Notes: a model not told the origin generated them from the letters alone. Positions 1 through 5,145 are shown, counted from the first letter of the stretch. The stretch is 5,308 nucleotides of DNA from an uncultured Clostridia bacterium (GCA_934184665.1 CAKPSX010000041.1:1-5308), one strand, 5' to 3'. Numbers and translations are program-made.

Positions 1-134
1 ATAAATAATCCATTTTGACTTTCGATAACTTTGATATCATGGATAACAAATTCATTATCGAATGTTACAGAAGCAACAGCTTTCATTCTGTTCTCTGAAT
101 TTACTTTTCTTAAACGTACGTCTGTTATTTGCAT
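1..134 (-). CDS. spoVG: SpoVG, septation/regulatory protein, N-terminal 44 residues (partial)
   Basis: Seen: reading leftward from the ATG at 134-132, the frame stays open to the window edge for 44 codons. It begins MQITDVRLRKVNSENRMKAV and continues with FDNEFVIHDIKV and ESQNGLF. This is the conserved SpoVG N-terminus (compare the MEVTDVRLRRVN, EFVVHDIRVI and NGLFVAMP patterns of Bacillus SpoVG). The start is fixed by GGAGGTG at 147-141, six bases before the ATG. Known of the family: SpoVG is a small nucleic-acid-binding protein of about 85-100 residues, acting in the cytoplasm on asymmetric septation, cell-envelope genes and stress regulation. The missing half lies off the left edge; nothing suggests the gene is broken. 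It has its own sigma-H-type promoter at 204-230. Identification is secure; its role in this organism is inferred from the family. Confidence 0.95.
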   Translation of the reverse strand, partial: MQITDVRLRKVNSENRMKAVASVTFDNEFVIHDIKVIESQNGLF

Positions 135-140
135 TGTGTG

Positions 141-147
141 CACCTCC
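141..147 (-). promoter_or_regulatory. Ribosome binding site of spoVG
   Basis: GGAGGTG on the minus strand lies six bases before the ATG at 134-132. It is a near-perfect Shine-Dalgarno sequence and fixes the spoVG start. Confidence 0.9.
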
Positions 148-203
148 ACTGTTTTTTTATATTTGTACATATTTTAGAATGTTTCTTATGTACTTAATAT
201 ATT

Positions 204-230
204 ATTCTACATTTAAAAATTTTTTCCTTC
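204..230 (-). promoter_or_regulatory. Sigma-H-type promoter of spoVG
   Basis: On the minus strand, GAAGGAAAA (230-222) fits the -35 consensus RnAGGAwWW at every position. After an 11-base spacer, GTAGAAT (210-204) fits the -10 consensus RnnGAAT at every position. Consensus spacing is 11-12. Transcription would start near 197, giving an AT-rich leader of about 60 bases. Bacillus spoVG is a classic sigma-H target, so motif and context agree. Not tested experimentally. Confidence 0.8.
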
Positions 231-270
231 TTTTTTTTACAATTTTTCTTATTTGTTTTTTAAAATTTTG

Positions 271-654
271 TTAAAAAACATTTTGTATATTAAATGAGTT
301 TTTATCTTTTATATGCTCAAGTACAAATTTCCCTTCATCAAGTTCTGCAACAGCTGAAGAATAATCGTTTGTTTCAAGAAAACTTTTCATCATAACTATA
401 GCTGTATCAACCTTCTCAAGTTCATCATGTTCAATATAATATGCTAATCTATCATGTTTGTTTGACCATCTTTCATCAATCTCTTTCACAGATGTTTCAA
501 TTTTTTCTTTATCTTCATTTAATATACTTGCTTTTAAATCTGCCATCATTTCTGTCATTTCTTTTGTACTATTTTTGGTATATCCTTGTGTAAATATATC
601 AAGTGCAAATATAACTACTACAATGCTTATACTTAATACTATTTCTTTTAACAT
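271..654 (-). CDS. DUF4363 family membrane-anchored protein
   Basis: Seen: 127 residues from the ATG at 654-652 to a TAA at 273-271. Residues 4-20 form one hydrophobic helix (EIVLSISIVVVIFALDI), giving a signal-anchor shape. The rest is a charged, helical domain expected outside the membrane. It carries a central tryptophan (about W63 in ERWSNKHDRL), an IEHDELEKVD segment (about 74-83) and an FxIxNxF ending. This pattern and length fit the DUF4363 family, whose biochemical role is unknown. It lies 48 bases downstream of the DUF421 gene on the same strand, a pairing common in Clostridia, so co-transcription is likely. Start choice is uncertain. AAAGGAG (674-668) sits 13 bases before this ATG, slightly far, but only 1 base before an upstream in-frame TTG at 666, which is too close. 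The ATG start also gives the more usual short N-terminus. No canonical terminator follows before spoVG. Confidence 0.8.
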   Translation of the reverse strand: MLKEIVLSISIVVVIFALDIFTQGYTKNSTKEMTEMMADLKASILNEDKEKIETSVKEIDERWSNKHDRLAYYIEHDELEKVDTAIVMMKSFLETNDYSSAVAELDEGKFVLEHIKDKNSFNIQNVF

Positions 655-702
655 GTTTTTACCCAAACTCCTTTCTTTAGTTGGAAAAGAATTAAATTAT
701 AA

Positions 703-1383
703 TTATTTTTCAACTTTATCTATTGGTTGGCAATAAAAATTATCATCACCATCAATAGTAACAATCAATGCTTCTTCTGGCTTTATTCCAAATTTTCGTG
801 TTTGCCTTTCTAGCCACACATAATTTTTACCAATTTTCTCTAAGTTTTTATACATAACTCTACCATCTACAACTAAATCATACGGTATTCCCTCATATTT
901 AGGTTCCATATTAAAATCTTCTGGTGTTGTTGGTCTTTTATTAGGTTTTGGTATAACTGTAACTTGTCCACTTGTTTCAAGTATTGCATATTCTACATCA
1001 CCTATATTAAATATATTATTATCTCTGAGTCTCTCTTCAAGTTCATTTATTGTAAATCTTTCTTTTTTCAAAACCTTTTGGTCAATTTTTCCTCTAAATA
1101 TTAGTATTGATGGTTTTCCACATATTATTTCTCTTGCTCTTGTACTTTTTATATTTACTATAGATATTAATAAATGCATAACCAGTAAGCCTAATATTGG
1201 TATTATTCCATTTGATATTGGAATTCCCGTTTCTGACATTGGTATTGATGCTAAGTCTGCAATCATTATTGATATAGCAAGCTCAAATGGTTGTAACTGT
1301 CCTATTTCACGTTTTCCCATCAATCTCATTACTATTAATACAACTATGTATAAAACAATTGCTCTGAAAAATGTTATTAACAT
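703..1383 (-). CDS. DUF421 (YetF/YrbG-type) membrane protein
   Basis: Seen: 226 residues. Three hydrophobic helices lie at about 4-22, 32-50 and 57-78, followed by a soluble alpha/beta tail. Family hallmarks are RLMGKREIGQLQPFEL (20-35), GKPSILIFRGKI (89-100), DVEYAILETSGQVTVIPKP (129-147) and GIPYDLVVDGRV (165-176). A second small domain ends in an IDGDDNFY segment (about 210-217). Length is typical of the family. The start is the ATG at 1383, chosen because GGGAGG (1395-1390) stands six bases before it; a further upstream in-frame start near 1431 has no such support. Known: DUF421 proteins are integral membrane proteins of Firmicutes. Relatives called 2Duf, encoded in Bacillus spoVA2mob operons, affect spore heat resistance and germination. 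The present protein lacks any sign of a DUF1657 partner and is paired with DUF4363 instead. Any spore role here is inference from the family and the spoVG neighbour. Confidence 0.9.
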   Translation of the reverse strand: MLITFFRAIVLYIVVLIVMRLMGKREIGQLQPFELAISIMIADLASIPMSETGIPISNGIIPILGLLVMHLLISIVNIKSTRAREIICGKPSILIFRGKIDQKVLKKERFTINELEERLRDNNIFNIGDVEYAILETSGQVTVIPKPNKRPTTPEDFNMEPKYEGIPYDLVVDGRVMYKNLEKIGKNYVWLERQTRKFGIKPEEALIVTIDGDDNFYCQPIDKVEK

Positions 1384-1389
1384 ATTTTT

Positions 1390-1395
1390 CCTCCC
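1390..1395 (-). promoter_or_regulatory. Ribosome binding site deciding the DUF421 start
   Basis: GGGAGG on the minus strand lies six bases before the ATG at 1383-1381. It selects this start over an in-frame start about 16 codons upstream. Confidence 0.85.
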
Positions 1396-1411
1396 ATATA
1401 TGAAAATATTT

Positions 1412-1417
1412 ATTATA
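1412..1417 (-). promoter_or_regulatory. Candidate -10 element for the DUF421-DUF4363 operon
   Basis: A perfect TATAAT on the minus strand lies about 29 bases before the DUF421 start codon. No good -35 stands 16-18 bases upstream; at 17 bases the hexamer is CAGTTA. In such AT-rich DNA a TATAAT alone is weak evidence, and control by another sigma factor is not excluded. Confidence 0.35.
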
Positions 1418-1570
1418 CATATCTTTTTCATTTTTAACTGTTTTATACATTTTTCAAATTTAATTTAACACAACGATTATTTACATATTTTTTTGCATAA
1501 TAATATTTTTATTGTAAATAATATTTGTATAACCTTGAAAATAACGTTTTATCGTTCAATAAAAAAATTT

Positions 1571-1577
1571 AAGGAGG
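1571..1577 (+). promoter_or_regulatory. Strong ribosome binding site of the YvlD-like gene
   Basis: AAGGAGG stands seven bases before the ATG at 1585. Both complementarity to 16S rRNA and spacing are close to ideal, suggesting efficient translation of this small membrane protein. Confidence 0.9.
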
Positions 1578-1584
1578 TTTTGAT

Positions 1585-1956
1585 ATGTCAAATACTCAAA
1601 GTAATAGTGCTAATGGTACTTCTACAGCTTGGCAATTCGTTGGTAGATTAATAACAGCTGCTATAGTTTTAGCAATTACAGCATTTTTTACACCTAATTT
1701 TACTATAAGTAATATATGGGCTTTAGCTCTTGCAGCAATTGTTTTAACTATACTAGATTACTTAATTATTAAGTTTACAGGTTTACATGCAAGTCCTTTT
1801 GGTAAAGGATTTGTCGGATTCGCTCTAGCAGCTATTATTTTATATGTTACTCAATTCTTTGTAGCAGGATATTCAATTTCGTGGATGGCTGCAATAATTG
1901 GTGCTTTAATATATGGTGTTGTAGATTACTTTATACCAGGAAATCAACAAATGTAA
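1585..1956 (+). CDS. Four-helix membrane protein, YvlD / phage-holin-4 superfamily-like
   Basis: Seen: 123 residues. A polar Ser/Asn/Thr-rich N-terminus (1-15) is followed by four hydrophobic helices at about 18-36, 44-64, 74-94 and 98-117, then a short polar tail. The two halves repeat: FFTPNFTISNIWALALAAIV...LDYLI (about 34-61) aligns with FFVAGYSISWMAAIIGALIY...VDYFI (about 91-117). Each repeat ends in an aspartate inside a hydrophobic stretch (D58 and D114). The duplicated pattern of two helices, a Pro/Gly-x-Ser-type turn and two helices matches the YvlD/Mycobact_4TM group annotated as phage holin family 4. Members are mostly chromosomal and of unknown function, so the holin label should not be read as lysis activity; no lysin or phage gene is nearby. 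Transcribed alone: divergent from DUF421 and closed by a terminator right after its stop. Family placement is by pattern, hence moderate confidence. Confidence 0.75.
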   Translation: MSNTQSNSANGTSTAWQFVGRLITAAIVLAITAFFTPNFTISNIWALALAAIVLTILDYLIIKFTGLHASPFGKGFVGFALAAIILYVTQFFVAGYSISWMAAIIGALIYGVVDYFIPGNQQM

Positions 1957-1962
1957 TATGAC

Positions 1963-2020
1963 AAAAAAATCGGCAAATGTATTGGCTAATAATAGCTTTT
2001 AACATTTACCGATTTTTATT
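1963..2020. terminator. Bidirectional stem-loop terminator between convergent genes
   Basis: Arms at 1965-1980 (AAAAATCGGCAAATGT) and 2002-2017 (ACATTTACCGATTTTT) pair over 16 positions with a single C/A mismatch. The 21-base loop holds a smaller GCTA/TAGC stem. Rightward transcripts end in a T-rich run and leftward ones in the complement of the A run at 1963-1969. The structure starts a few bases after the YvlD-like stop (1956) and ends 2 bases from the stop of the leftward beta-helix gene (2019), so it can serve both. Confidence 0.85.
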
Positions 2021-2684
2021 ATTTTTTCTCTATGATTTCGTTTTTATTTTTATAAATACTATTTGACTCAACTACTCCTCTAACAGAAGATAATGGATAA
2101 ATATTTGTGTTTTTACCAATTACACTTCCTGGGTTTAAAACACTACCACAGCCAACCTCAACTTCGTCACCAATCATTGCTCCGAATTTTTTTAAACCTG
2201 TTTCTATTTTTTCATTTTCATCTTTTACTACAACCAATTTTTTGTCAGATTTCACATTTGATGTTATTGAACCAGCTCCCATATGAGCTTTATATCCTAA
2301 TATTGAATCTCCAACATAGTTGTAATGAGGAACCTGAACTTTATTAAATAGTATTACATTTTTTAATTCTGTTGAATTTCCTACTACTGCCCCATTTCCT
2401 ACTATTGCATTTCCTCTAATAAATGCGCAATGTCTTATTTCAGCATTTTCTCCTATTATTGCAGGACCTTTTATAAATGCAGATGGATATACATTTGCAT
2501 TTTTAGCAATCCAAATATTTTCTCCTTTACACTCATATATTTCATTATCAAGTGTTTTGCCAATTTCTATTATGAATTCACTAATTTTAGGTAATGCCTC
2601 CCAAGGATATTCAACTTGCTCCAATAACTTCTTTGCAATTGTTTCATCTAAATTATATAAGTTTTTTGTTTTGCATTTTTCCAT
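2019..2684 (-). CDS. Left-handed beta-helix acyltransferase-like protein, resembling the GlmU acetyltransferase domain
   Basis: Seen: 221 residues. The N-terminal helical part (about 1-50) is not recognised. Hexapeptide-repeat turns follow, such as NANVYP, AFIKGPAII, AEIRHCAFI, NAIVGNGAVVG, AHMGAGSIT and SVLNPGSVIG (about 62-205). The segment ELKNVILFNKVQVPHYNYVGD (about 106-126) then GAGSITSN (136-143) parallels GlmU's KAGHLTYLGD...GAGTITCN. It also resembles the C-terminal domain of archaeal sugar-1-phosphate nucleotidylyltransferases such as Sulfolobus ST0452. H120 aligns with the catalytic histidine of GlmU (H363 in E. coli), and Y123 and N143 also align. The asparagine of GlmU's NIGAG is H134 here. 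No nucleotidyltransferase domain is present. It sits 15 bases downstream of a UDPGP/UAP gene, so it probably N-acetylates GlcN-1-P, or guides the partner's substrate. Acetyltransferase activity is inferred; databases may call it a UDP-GlcNAc pyrophosphorylase-like protein. Start: ATG with GAGG-type sites 4 and 10 bases upstream. Confidence 0.8.
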   Translation of the reverse strand: MEKCKTKNLYNLDETIAKKLLEQVEYPWEALPKISEFIIEIGKTLDNEIYECKGENIWIAKNANVYPSAFIKGPAIIGENAEIRHCAFIRGNAIVGNGAVVGNSTELKNVILFNKVQVPHYNYVGDSILGYKAHMGAGSITSNVKSDKKLVVVKDENEKIETGLKKFGAMIGDEVEVGCGSVLNPGSVIGKNTNIYPLSSVRGVVESNSIYKNKNEIIEKK

Positions 2685-2699
2685 TTTGCCTCATCCTCT

Positions 2700-3956
2700 C
2701 TAATTGTATATTTTTTGTCTATTCCAATATTTTTCATATAATTCTTTTGCTGTTTTAGGACTGTCAACACCTTCTTTATTTTTTACAGGTGCAAAATCAT
2801 CTTCTCTTTTACCCCTTAATATTGCAATATCATCAAAAAACTCAAATGCATCAAATATAAAAGATTCAAATTTATATGAATTAGGCTCTGTTGGTACTAC
2901 TTCTTTTCCATTTTCATCTATATATGAATTCTTTTTAAATGCAGTATGATACATCAAAATTTCTTTACTAACTTTTTCTACTGCATCTATTGTGTATAAA
3001 TTACAAACTATATTTGATTCTCCAAATTTCAACTCTCCGTTGCTATCAACTTCTTCTGCCATTTTTTCTGGTAATTCAGTATATTCAATTACTTTTGGAT
3101 GACCATTCATCCTGCAAAAAACTCCTACTTTTTCATGTGGGTTTGCTTTTACTACAGACTTAGCTGCAATCTGTACATTACGTTCTTTTGCCATTCCTAG
3201 TAATGTTACATCAACCATCTTTATTAATACATTATCTACTCCACCTATGAAAATCCATTTTATTCCTCTTTCTTTCATATCTGCCAATGCTCCTGAAGTT
3301 CTTAAAGATGCATAAGTTCCGCCATTACCATCTGATGCTTCTCTAATTTTAAAGTCTTTACCTATTAATAGCTTTCCTTCTGTATCAACAAGTGGTAATT
3401 CTCCTTGTTCAAATATTGTTACATAATTTTTATCATATCCAAAATAATTATGTTTTTTGAAAAAGTCTACTGTTTCTTGATTATTTTCTTTGCTAGTCAT
3501 TATGTACCAAGGAATTGTAACACCATATTTTTGAGTTGCTTCTTTTAAATTTTCTGTTAATATCTCAAATAAATATTTTCCTTTTCCATATACATCTAAT
3601 TTAAATGTTCCTTTTGGTCCTGGATATCCTAGTCTTGTTCCTTGCCCACCTGCCATTGTCACTACTGCATATTGACCAGCTTTTATTGTTTCTTCTCCTA
3701 AATCATCAAGTTTTTTTCTTTCTTCTTCTGAAAGTTTTTCTTTATCTAAATATTTTAATGGTTCTATTTTACTTTCTTTAAATTGAATTTCTTTTTTTGT
3801 ATTATTATATAGTTCTGTAATCTGTTGAAAATCTATTTTTTCTATTTGTTCTATTAATTCTTCTTGTTTCTTTTCATCTAAACTTTTTAATAATTTTATT
3901 ATATGGCATTGATTATATTTCTTTAGCGTGTCTATTGTATTTCGCATTTTATTCAT
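2700..3956 (-). CDS. UDPGP type 1 family protein, probable UDP-N-acetylhexosamine pyrophosphorylase (UAP/AGX type)
   Basis: Seen: 418 residues. An N-terminal helical region (about 1-90) is followed by the nucleotide-binding signature MAGGQGTRLGYPGPKG (101-116). Further on are SDGNGGTY (208-215), GGVDNVLIK (238-246), KSVVKANPHEKVGVF (266-280), YKFESFIFDAF (361-371) and FAPVKNKEGVDSPKTA (388-403). These match, in order, the conserved blocks of eukaryotic UAP1/AGX1, including the PDGNGG, VDNxL, NPxExVG and F-x-PxKN motifs. They differ from bacterial GalU and GlmU. Expected reaction: UTP + GlcNAc-1-P (or GalNAc-1-P) to UDP-sugar + pyrophosphate, feeding peptidoglycan, teichoic or capsular polymers. 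UDP-glucose specificity is possible but the blocks favour N-acetylhexosamine. The start at 3956 is fixed by AAAGGAG, with GGAG (3967-3964) seven bases upstream. First gene of a two-gene operon with the beta-helix gene; promoter at 4066-4094. Length and motifs look intact. Confidence 0.9.
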   Translation of the reverse strand: MNKMRNTIDTLKKYNQCHIIKLLKSLDEKKQEELIEQIEKIDFQQITELYNNTKKEIQFKESKIEPLKYLDKEKLSEEERKKLDDLGEETIKAGQYAVVTMAGGQGTRLGYPGPKGTFKLDVYGKGKYLFEILTENLKEATQKYGVTIPWYIMTSKENNQETVDFFKKHNYFGYDKNYVTIFEQGELPLVDTEGKLLIGKDFKIREASDGNGGTYASLRTSGALADMKERGIKWIFIGGVDNVLIKMVDVTLLGMAKERNVQIAAKSVVKANPHEKVGVFCRMNGHPKVIEYTELPEKMAEEVDSNGELKFGESNIVCNLYTIDAVEKVSKEILMYHTAFKKNSYIDENGKEVVPTEPNSYKFESFIFDAFEFFDDIAILRGKREDDFAPVKNKEGVDSPKTAKELYEKYWNRQKIYN

Positions 3957-3963
3957 CAGCTTT

Positions 3964-3970
3964 CTCCTTT
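3964..3970 (-). promoter_or_regulatory. Ribosome binding site deciding the UAP start
   Basis: AAAGGAG on the minus strand, with seven bases (AAAGCTG) before the ATG at 3956-3954. It excludes the upstream extension to about 3998, whose start codon would lie before this site. Confidence 0.85.
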
Positions 3971-4065
3971 TAGTAATTTGATTGTCTAAACAACACAAGT
4001 TTAAACTAAGCTAAAATTACATTTTGATATTTTAACTTTATATATTATATGTTCTCAGTGTGATT

Positions 4066-4094
4066 ATTCTATCATATCTACTATGTTTTATCAA
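4066..4094 (-). promoter_or_regulatory. Sigma-A-type promoter of the UAP/beta-helix operon
   Basis: On the minus strand, TTGATA (4094-4089), an exact 17-base spacer and TAGAAT (4071-4066). The TG at one base upstream of the -10 makes it an extended -10. Transcription would start near 4059. This leaves a leader of about 100 bases before the start codon, longer than needed and AT-rich, with no structure strong enough to name a riboswitch. Confidence 0.7.
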
Positions 4095-4120
4095 GTATTT
4101 TTTTACAATAAAATATGAAA

Positions 4121-4150
4121 CAAAAGACGGAGAACTTTCTCCGCCTTTTG
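4121..4150 (-). terminator. Rho-independent terminator of the coiled-coil gene
   Basis: Arms at 4121-4134 (CAAAAGACGGAGAA) and 4137-4150 (TTCTCCGCCTTTTG) pair over 14 positions with one A/C mismatch. The last pairs near the two-base gap would open to form the loop. Read leftward it follows the stop codon at 4164 by 13 bases, and the 3' arm ends in CTTTTGTTT. The GC-rich core matches the composition of the upstream gene rather than of the AT-rich flank. Confidence 0.85.
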
Positions 4151-4163
4151 TTTGCAATTCGGT

Positions 4164-5051
4164 TTAGCTTGCCACCGAGTGAATTCCTTGGAGTTTGAGA
4201 AACTTAATCCATTTCTCATCATCGCAGAGAATGATGACCTTTTTCTTGGATTCGGTTGCATATCTTACACACAACCTGGCAAAATCAATTGCCTTAGAAT
4301 ACTCCTCACGCTCCATTTTGCTGGAGACAAAGTCAGCAAATGTTGGCTCATAAATGAGCACATCCTTCATTTCCGGCTGTTCTGCTCGAATCTTTCTTCC
4401 AGTTTCGATTGGAATAGTTGACACTGCAATACCGCCATCAGGAATTCTTCCATGGTAATTGGGTGCAACAACGTACACCTTTCGCTCTTCGAGCTCCTCA
4501 ACTTTACCTTGCACTTTGTAAAGCTGATTTTGGTTATTTGCAATCTCATTTCTGATTCCAAATAACTCTTTGGAAACCTCAAGTGCTTTTTTAGCAGCAG
4601 TTTCCTTTTCTTTCTTAGCATTTGCGATAATGCTCTCAAGCTCTACAATCCGACCTTGAATCTCTCCAAGTGCCGACATACATTCTTCTTCTCTCTTATT
4701 TAAAGAAGAAGATTTTTCTTGTAGACCTCGAAGCATATGCAATGCTCTTGCTAATGCTGCCGATCTCTCCTGTTCCGCTTCGAGAGTTGTTGGTACGTTC
4801 TGCTCTTGTTGTTCCTTGTTCATGTTGCCCTCCTTGGTGCTATTCTGCTTGGCTCTTTCTTTTTCGGTTTCTTTAGAAACCTTTTTTAACTTTTCCCAGT
4901 TATTTGTCCCGAGAGCCTGAATACACAGTTTTTCAAACTGTTCTTCAGACACCCCCAGCCGTTCTGCCTCTTCCTCGATGGTAGTTTCCTGTCTTTTAAC
5001 AATATTGCTAAAGACAGTAGTTCCACTAAATTTACCTCTTTGCTTTTCCAA
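4164..5051 (-). CDS. Coiled-coil protein of unknown function
   Basis: I do not recognise this 295-residue protein. Seen: a basic N-terminus (1-20); a short helical segment (about 24-60; TIEEEAERLGVSEEQFEKL) reminiscent of a helix-turn-helix but not a confident match; a Lys/Glu/Gln-rich linker (60-85); a long charged helix likely to form a coiled coil (about 88-190); and a compact C-terminal alpha/beta region (191-295). That region has strands KVYVVAPN, DVLIYEP and KKVIILCDDE and helices YSKAIDFARLCVRYA and WIKFLKLQGI. No signal peptide or membrane segment is visible, so it is probably cytoplasmic. Start: TTG at 5051, supported by AAAGGAGGG with GGAGGG (5063-5058) six bases upstream. The gene is 33-50% G+C in sampled lines, against roughly 17-30% in neighbouring genes, hinting at a different origin. 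It is a single-gene unit with its own sigma-A promoter and terminator, divergent from spoIVA. A strong internal start lies at 4823. Structural, scaffold or regulatory roles are all possible; none is shown. Confidence 0.85.
   Translation of the reverse strand: MEKQRGKFSGTTVFSNIVKRQETTIEEEAERLGVSEEQFEKLCIQALGTNNWEKLKKVSKETEKERAKQNSTKEGNMNKEQQEQNVPTTLEAEQERSAALARALHMLRGLQEKSSSLNKREEECMSALGEIQGRIVELESIIANAKKEKETAAKKALEVSKELFGIRNEIANNQNQLYKVQGKVEELEERKVYVVAPNYHGRIPDGGIAVSTIPIETGRKIRAEQPEMKDVLIYEPTFADFVSSKMEREEYSKAIDFARLCVRYATESKKKVIILCDDEKWIKFLKLQGIHSVAS
4821..4835 (-). promoter_or_regulatory. Internal ribosome binding site and in-frame ATG within the coiled-coil gene
   Basis: AAGGAGGG (4835-4828) is followed four bases later by an in-frame ATG (4823-4821, Met77). 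This is as good as or better than the site at the TTG start. Initiation here would give a 219-residue product holding the coiled coil and C-terminal region but lacking the N-terminal 76 residues. The Lys-Glu-Gly codons of the linker spell this sequence, so chance is possible. Confidence 0.45.
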
Positions 5052-5057
5052 ATTAAG

Positions 5058-5066
5058 CCCTCCTTT
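5058..5066 (-). promoter_or_regulatory. Ribosome binding site supporting the TTG start of the coiled-coil gene
   Basis: AAAGGAGGG on the minus strand ends six bases before the TTG at 5051-5049. No in-frame ATG lies between it and codon 77, so TTG initiation is the simplest reading. Confidence 0.85.
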
Positions 5067-5081
5067 AGGTAAGATATTCTT

Positions 5082-5110
5082 ATTATACCATACATTTCCA
5101 GATATTTCAA
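5082..5110 (-). promoter_or_regulatory. Strong sigma-A promoter of the coiled-coil gene
   Basis: On the minus strand, TTGAAA (5110-5105), a spacer of exactly 17 bases and a perfect TATAAT (5087-5082): 11 of 12 consensus positions at optimal spacing. Predicted transcription start is near 5075, leaving a leader of about 24 bases that carries the ribosome binding site. This predicts expression in vegetative cells, in contrast to the divergent spoIVA. Confidence 0.85.
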
Positions 5111-5145
5111 TAGTTATGTCTACCGTTTTTTTTCTAGGCTAATAG

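Larger units (their letters stand above)
1384..1584. other. Divergent intergenic region between DUF421 and the YvlD-like gene
   Basis: About 200 bases of very AT-rich DNA separate two divergently read genes, so it should carry both promoters. For the leftward gene a TATAAT is visible at 1417-1412. For the rightward gene the best -10 is TATAAC at 1528-1533, but only a poor -35 (TTTTTA, 16 bases upstream) is available. No RNA gene, riboswitch or operator could be supported. Confidence 0.5.

Noticed and set aside
62..274. Rightward reading frame of 70 codons full of Phe/Leu/Tyr
   Set aside because: It lies antisense over the spoVG start and its promoter, has no ribosome binding site, and its composition is that of T-rich noncoding DNA.
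255..279. Inverted repeat GTTTTTTAA / TTAAAAAAC over the DUF4363 stop codon
   Set aside because: The stem has one G-C pair and no T tract follows it on the transcribed strand, so it is not called a terminator.
458..736. Rightward reading frame antisense to DUF4363
   Set aside because: Overlaps a recognisable family gene on the other strand and shows no recognisable domain or start signal.
1543..1556. AACG-N6-CGTT inverted repeat before the YvlD-like gene
   Set aside because: Only four bases per arm; expected often by chance and matching no operator I know.
1535..1563. TTGAAA followed 17 bases later by AATAAA upstream of the YvlD-like gene
   Set aside because: The -10 lacks the key final T and the transcript would begin at the ribosome binding site itself, leaving no usable leader.
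1585..1956. Prophage lysis holin
   Set aside because: No endolysin, phage structural gene or integrase is nearby, and the holin name for this superfamily is a database label rather than a shown function.
2093..2949. Rightward reading frames at 2093-2347 and 2704-2949
   Set aside because: Both are antisense to the beta-helix and UAP genes, whose motifs are clear.
4152..4876. Other-frame readings within the coiled-coil gene (4152-4421 and 4670-4876 rightward, 4367-4639 leftward)
   Set aside because: They reflect the higher G+C of that gene; none has a convincing start signal or domain. The main frame has promoter, ribosome binding site and terminator in register.
4886..5110. Leftward 74-codon frame reaching upstream of the coiled-coil start
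   Set aside because: It would begin inside the -35 element of the strong promoter, so most of its start region would not be transcribed, and it overlaps the main frame.
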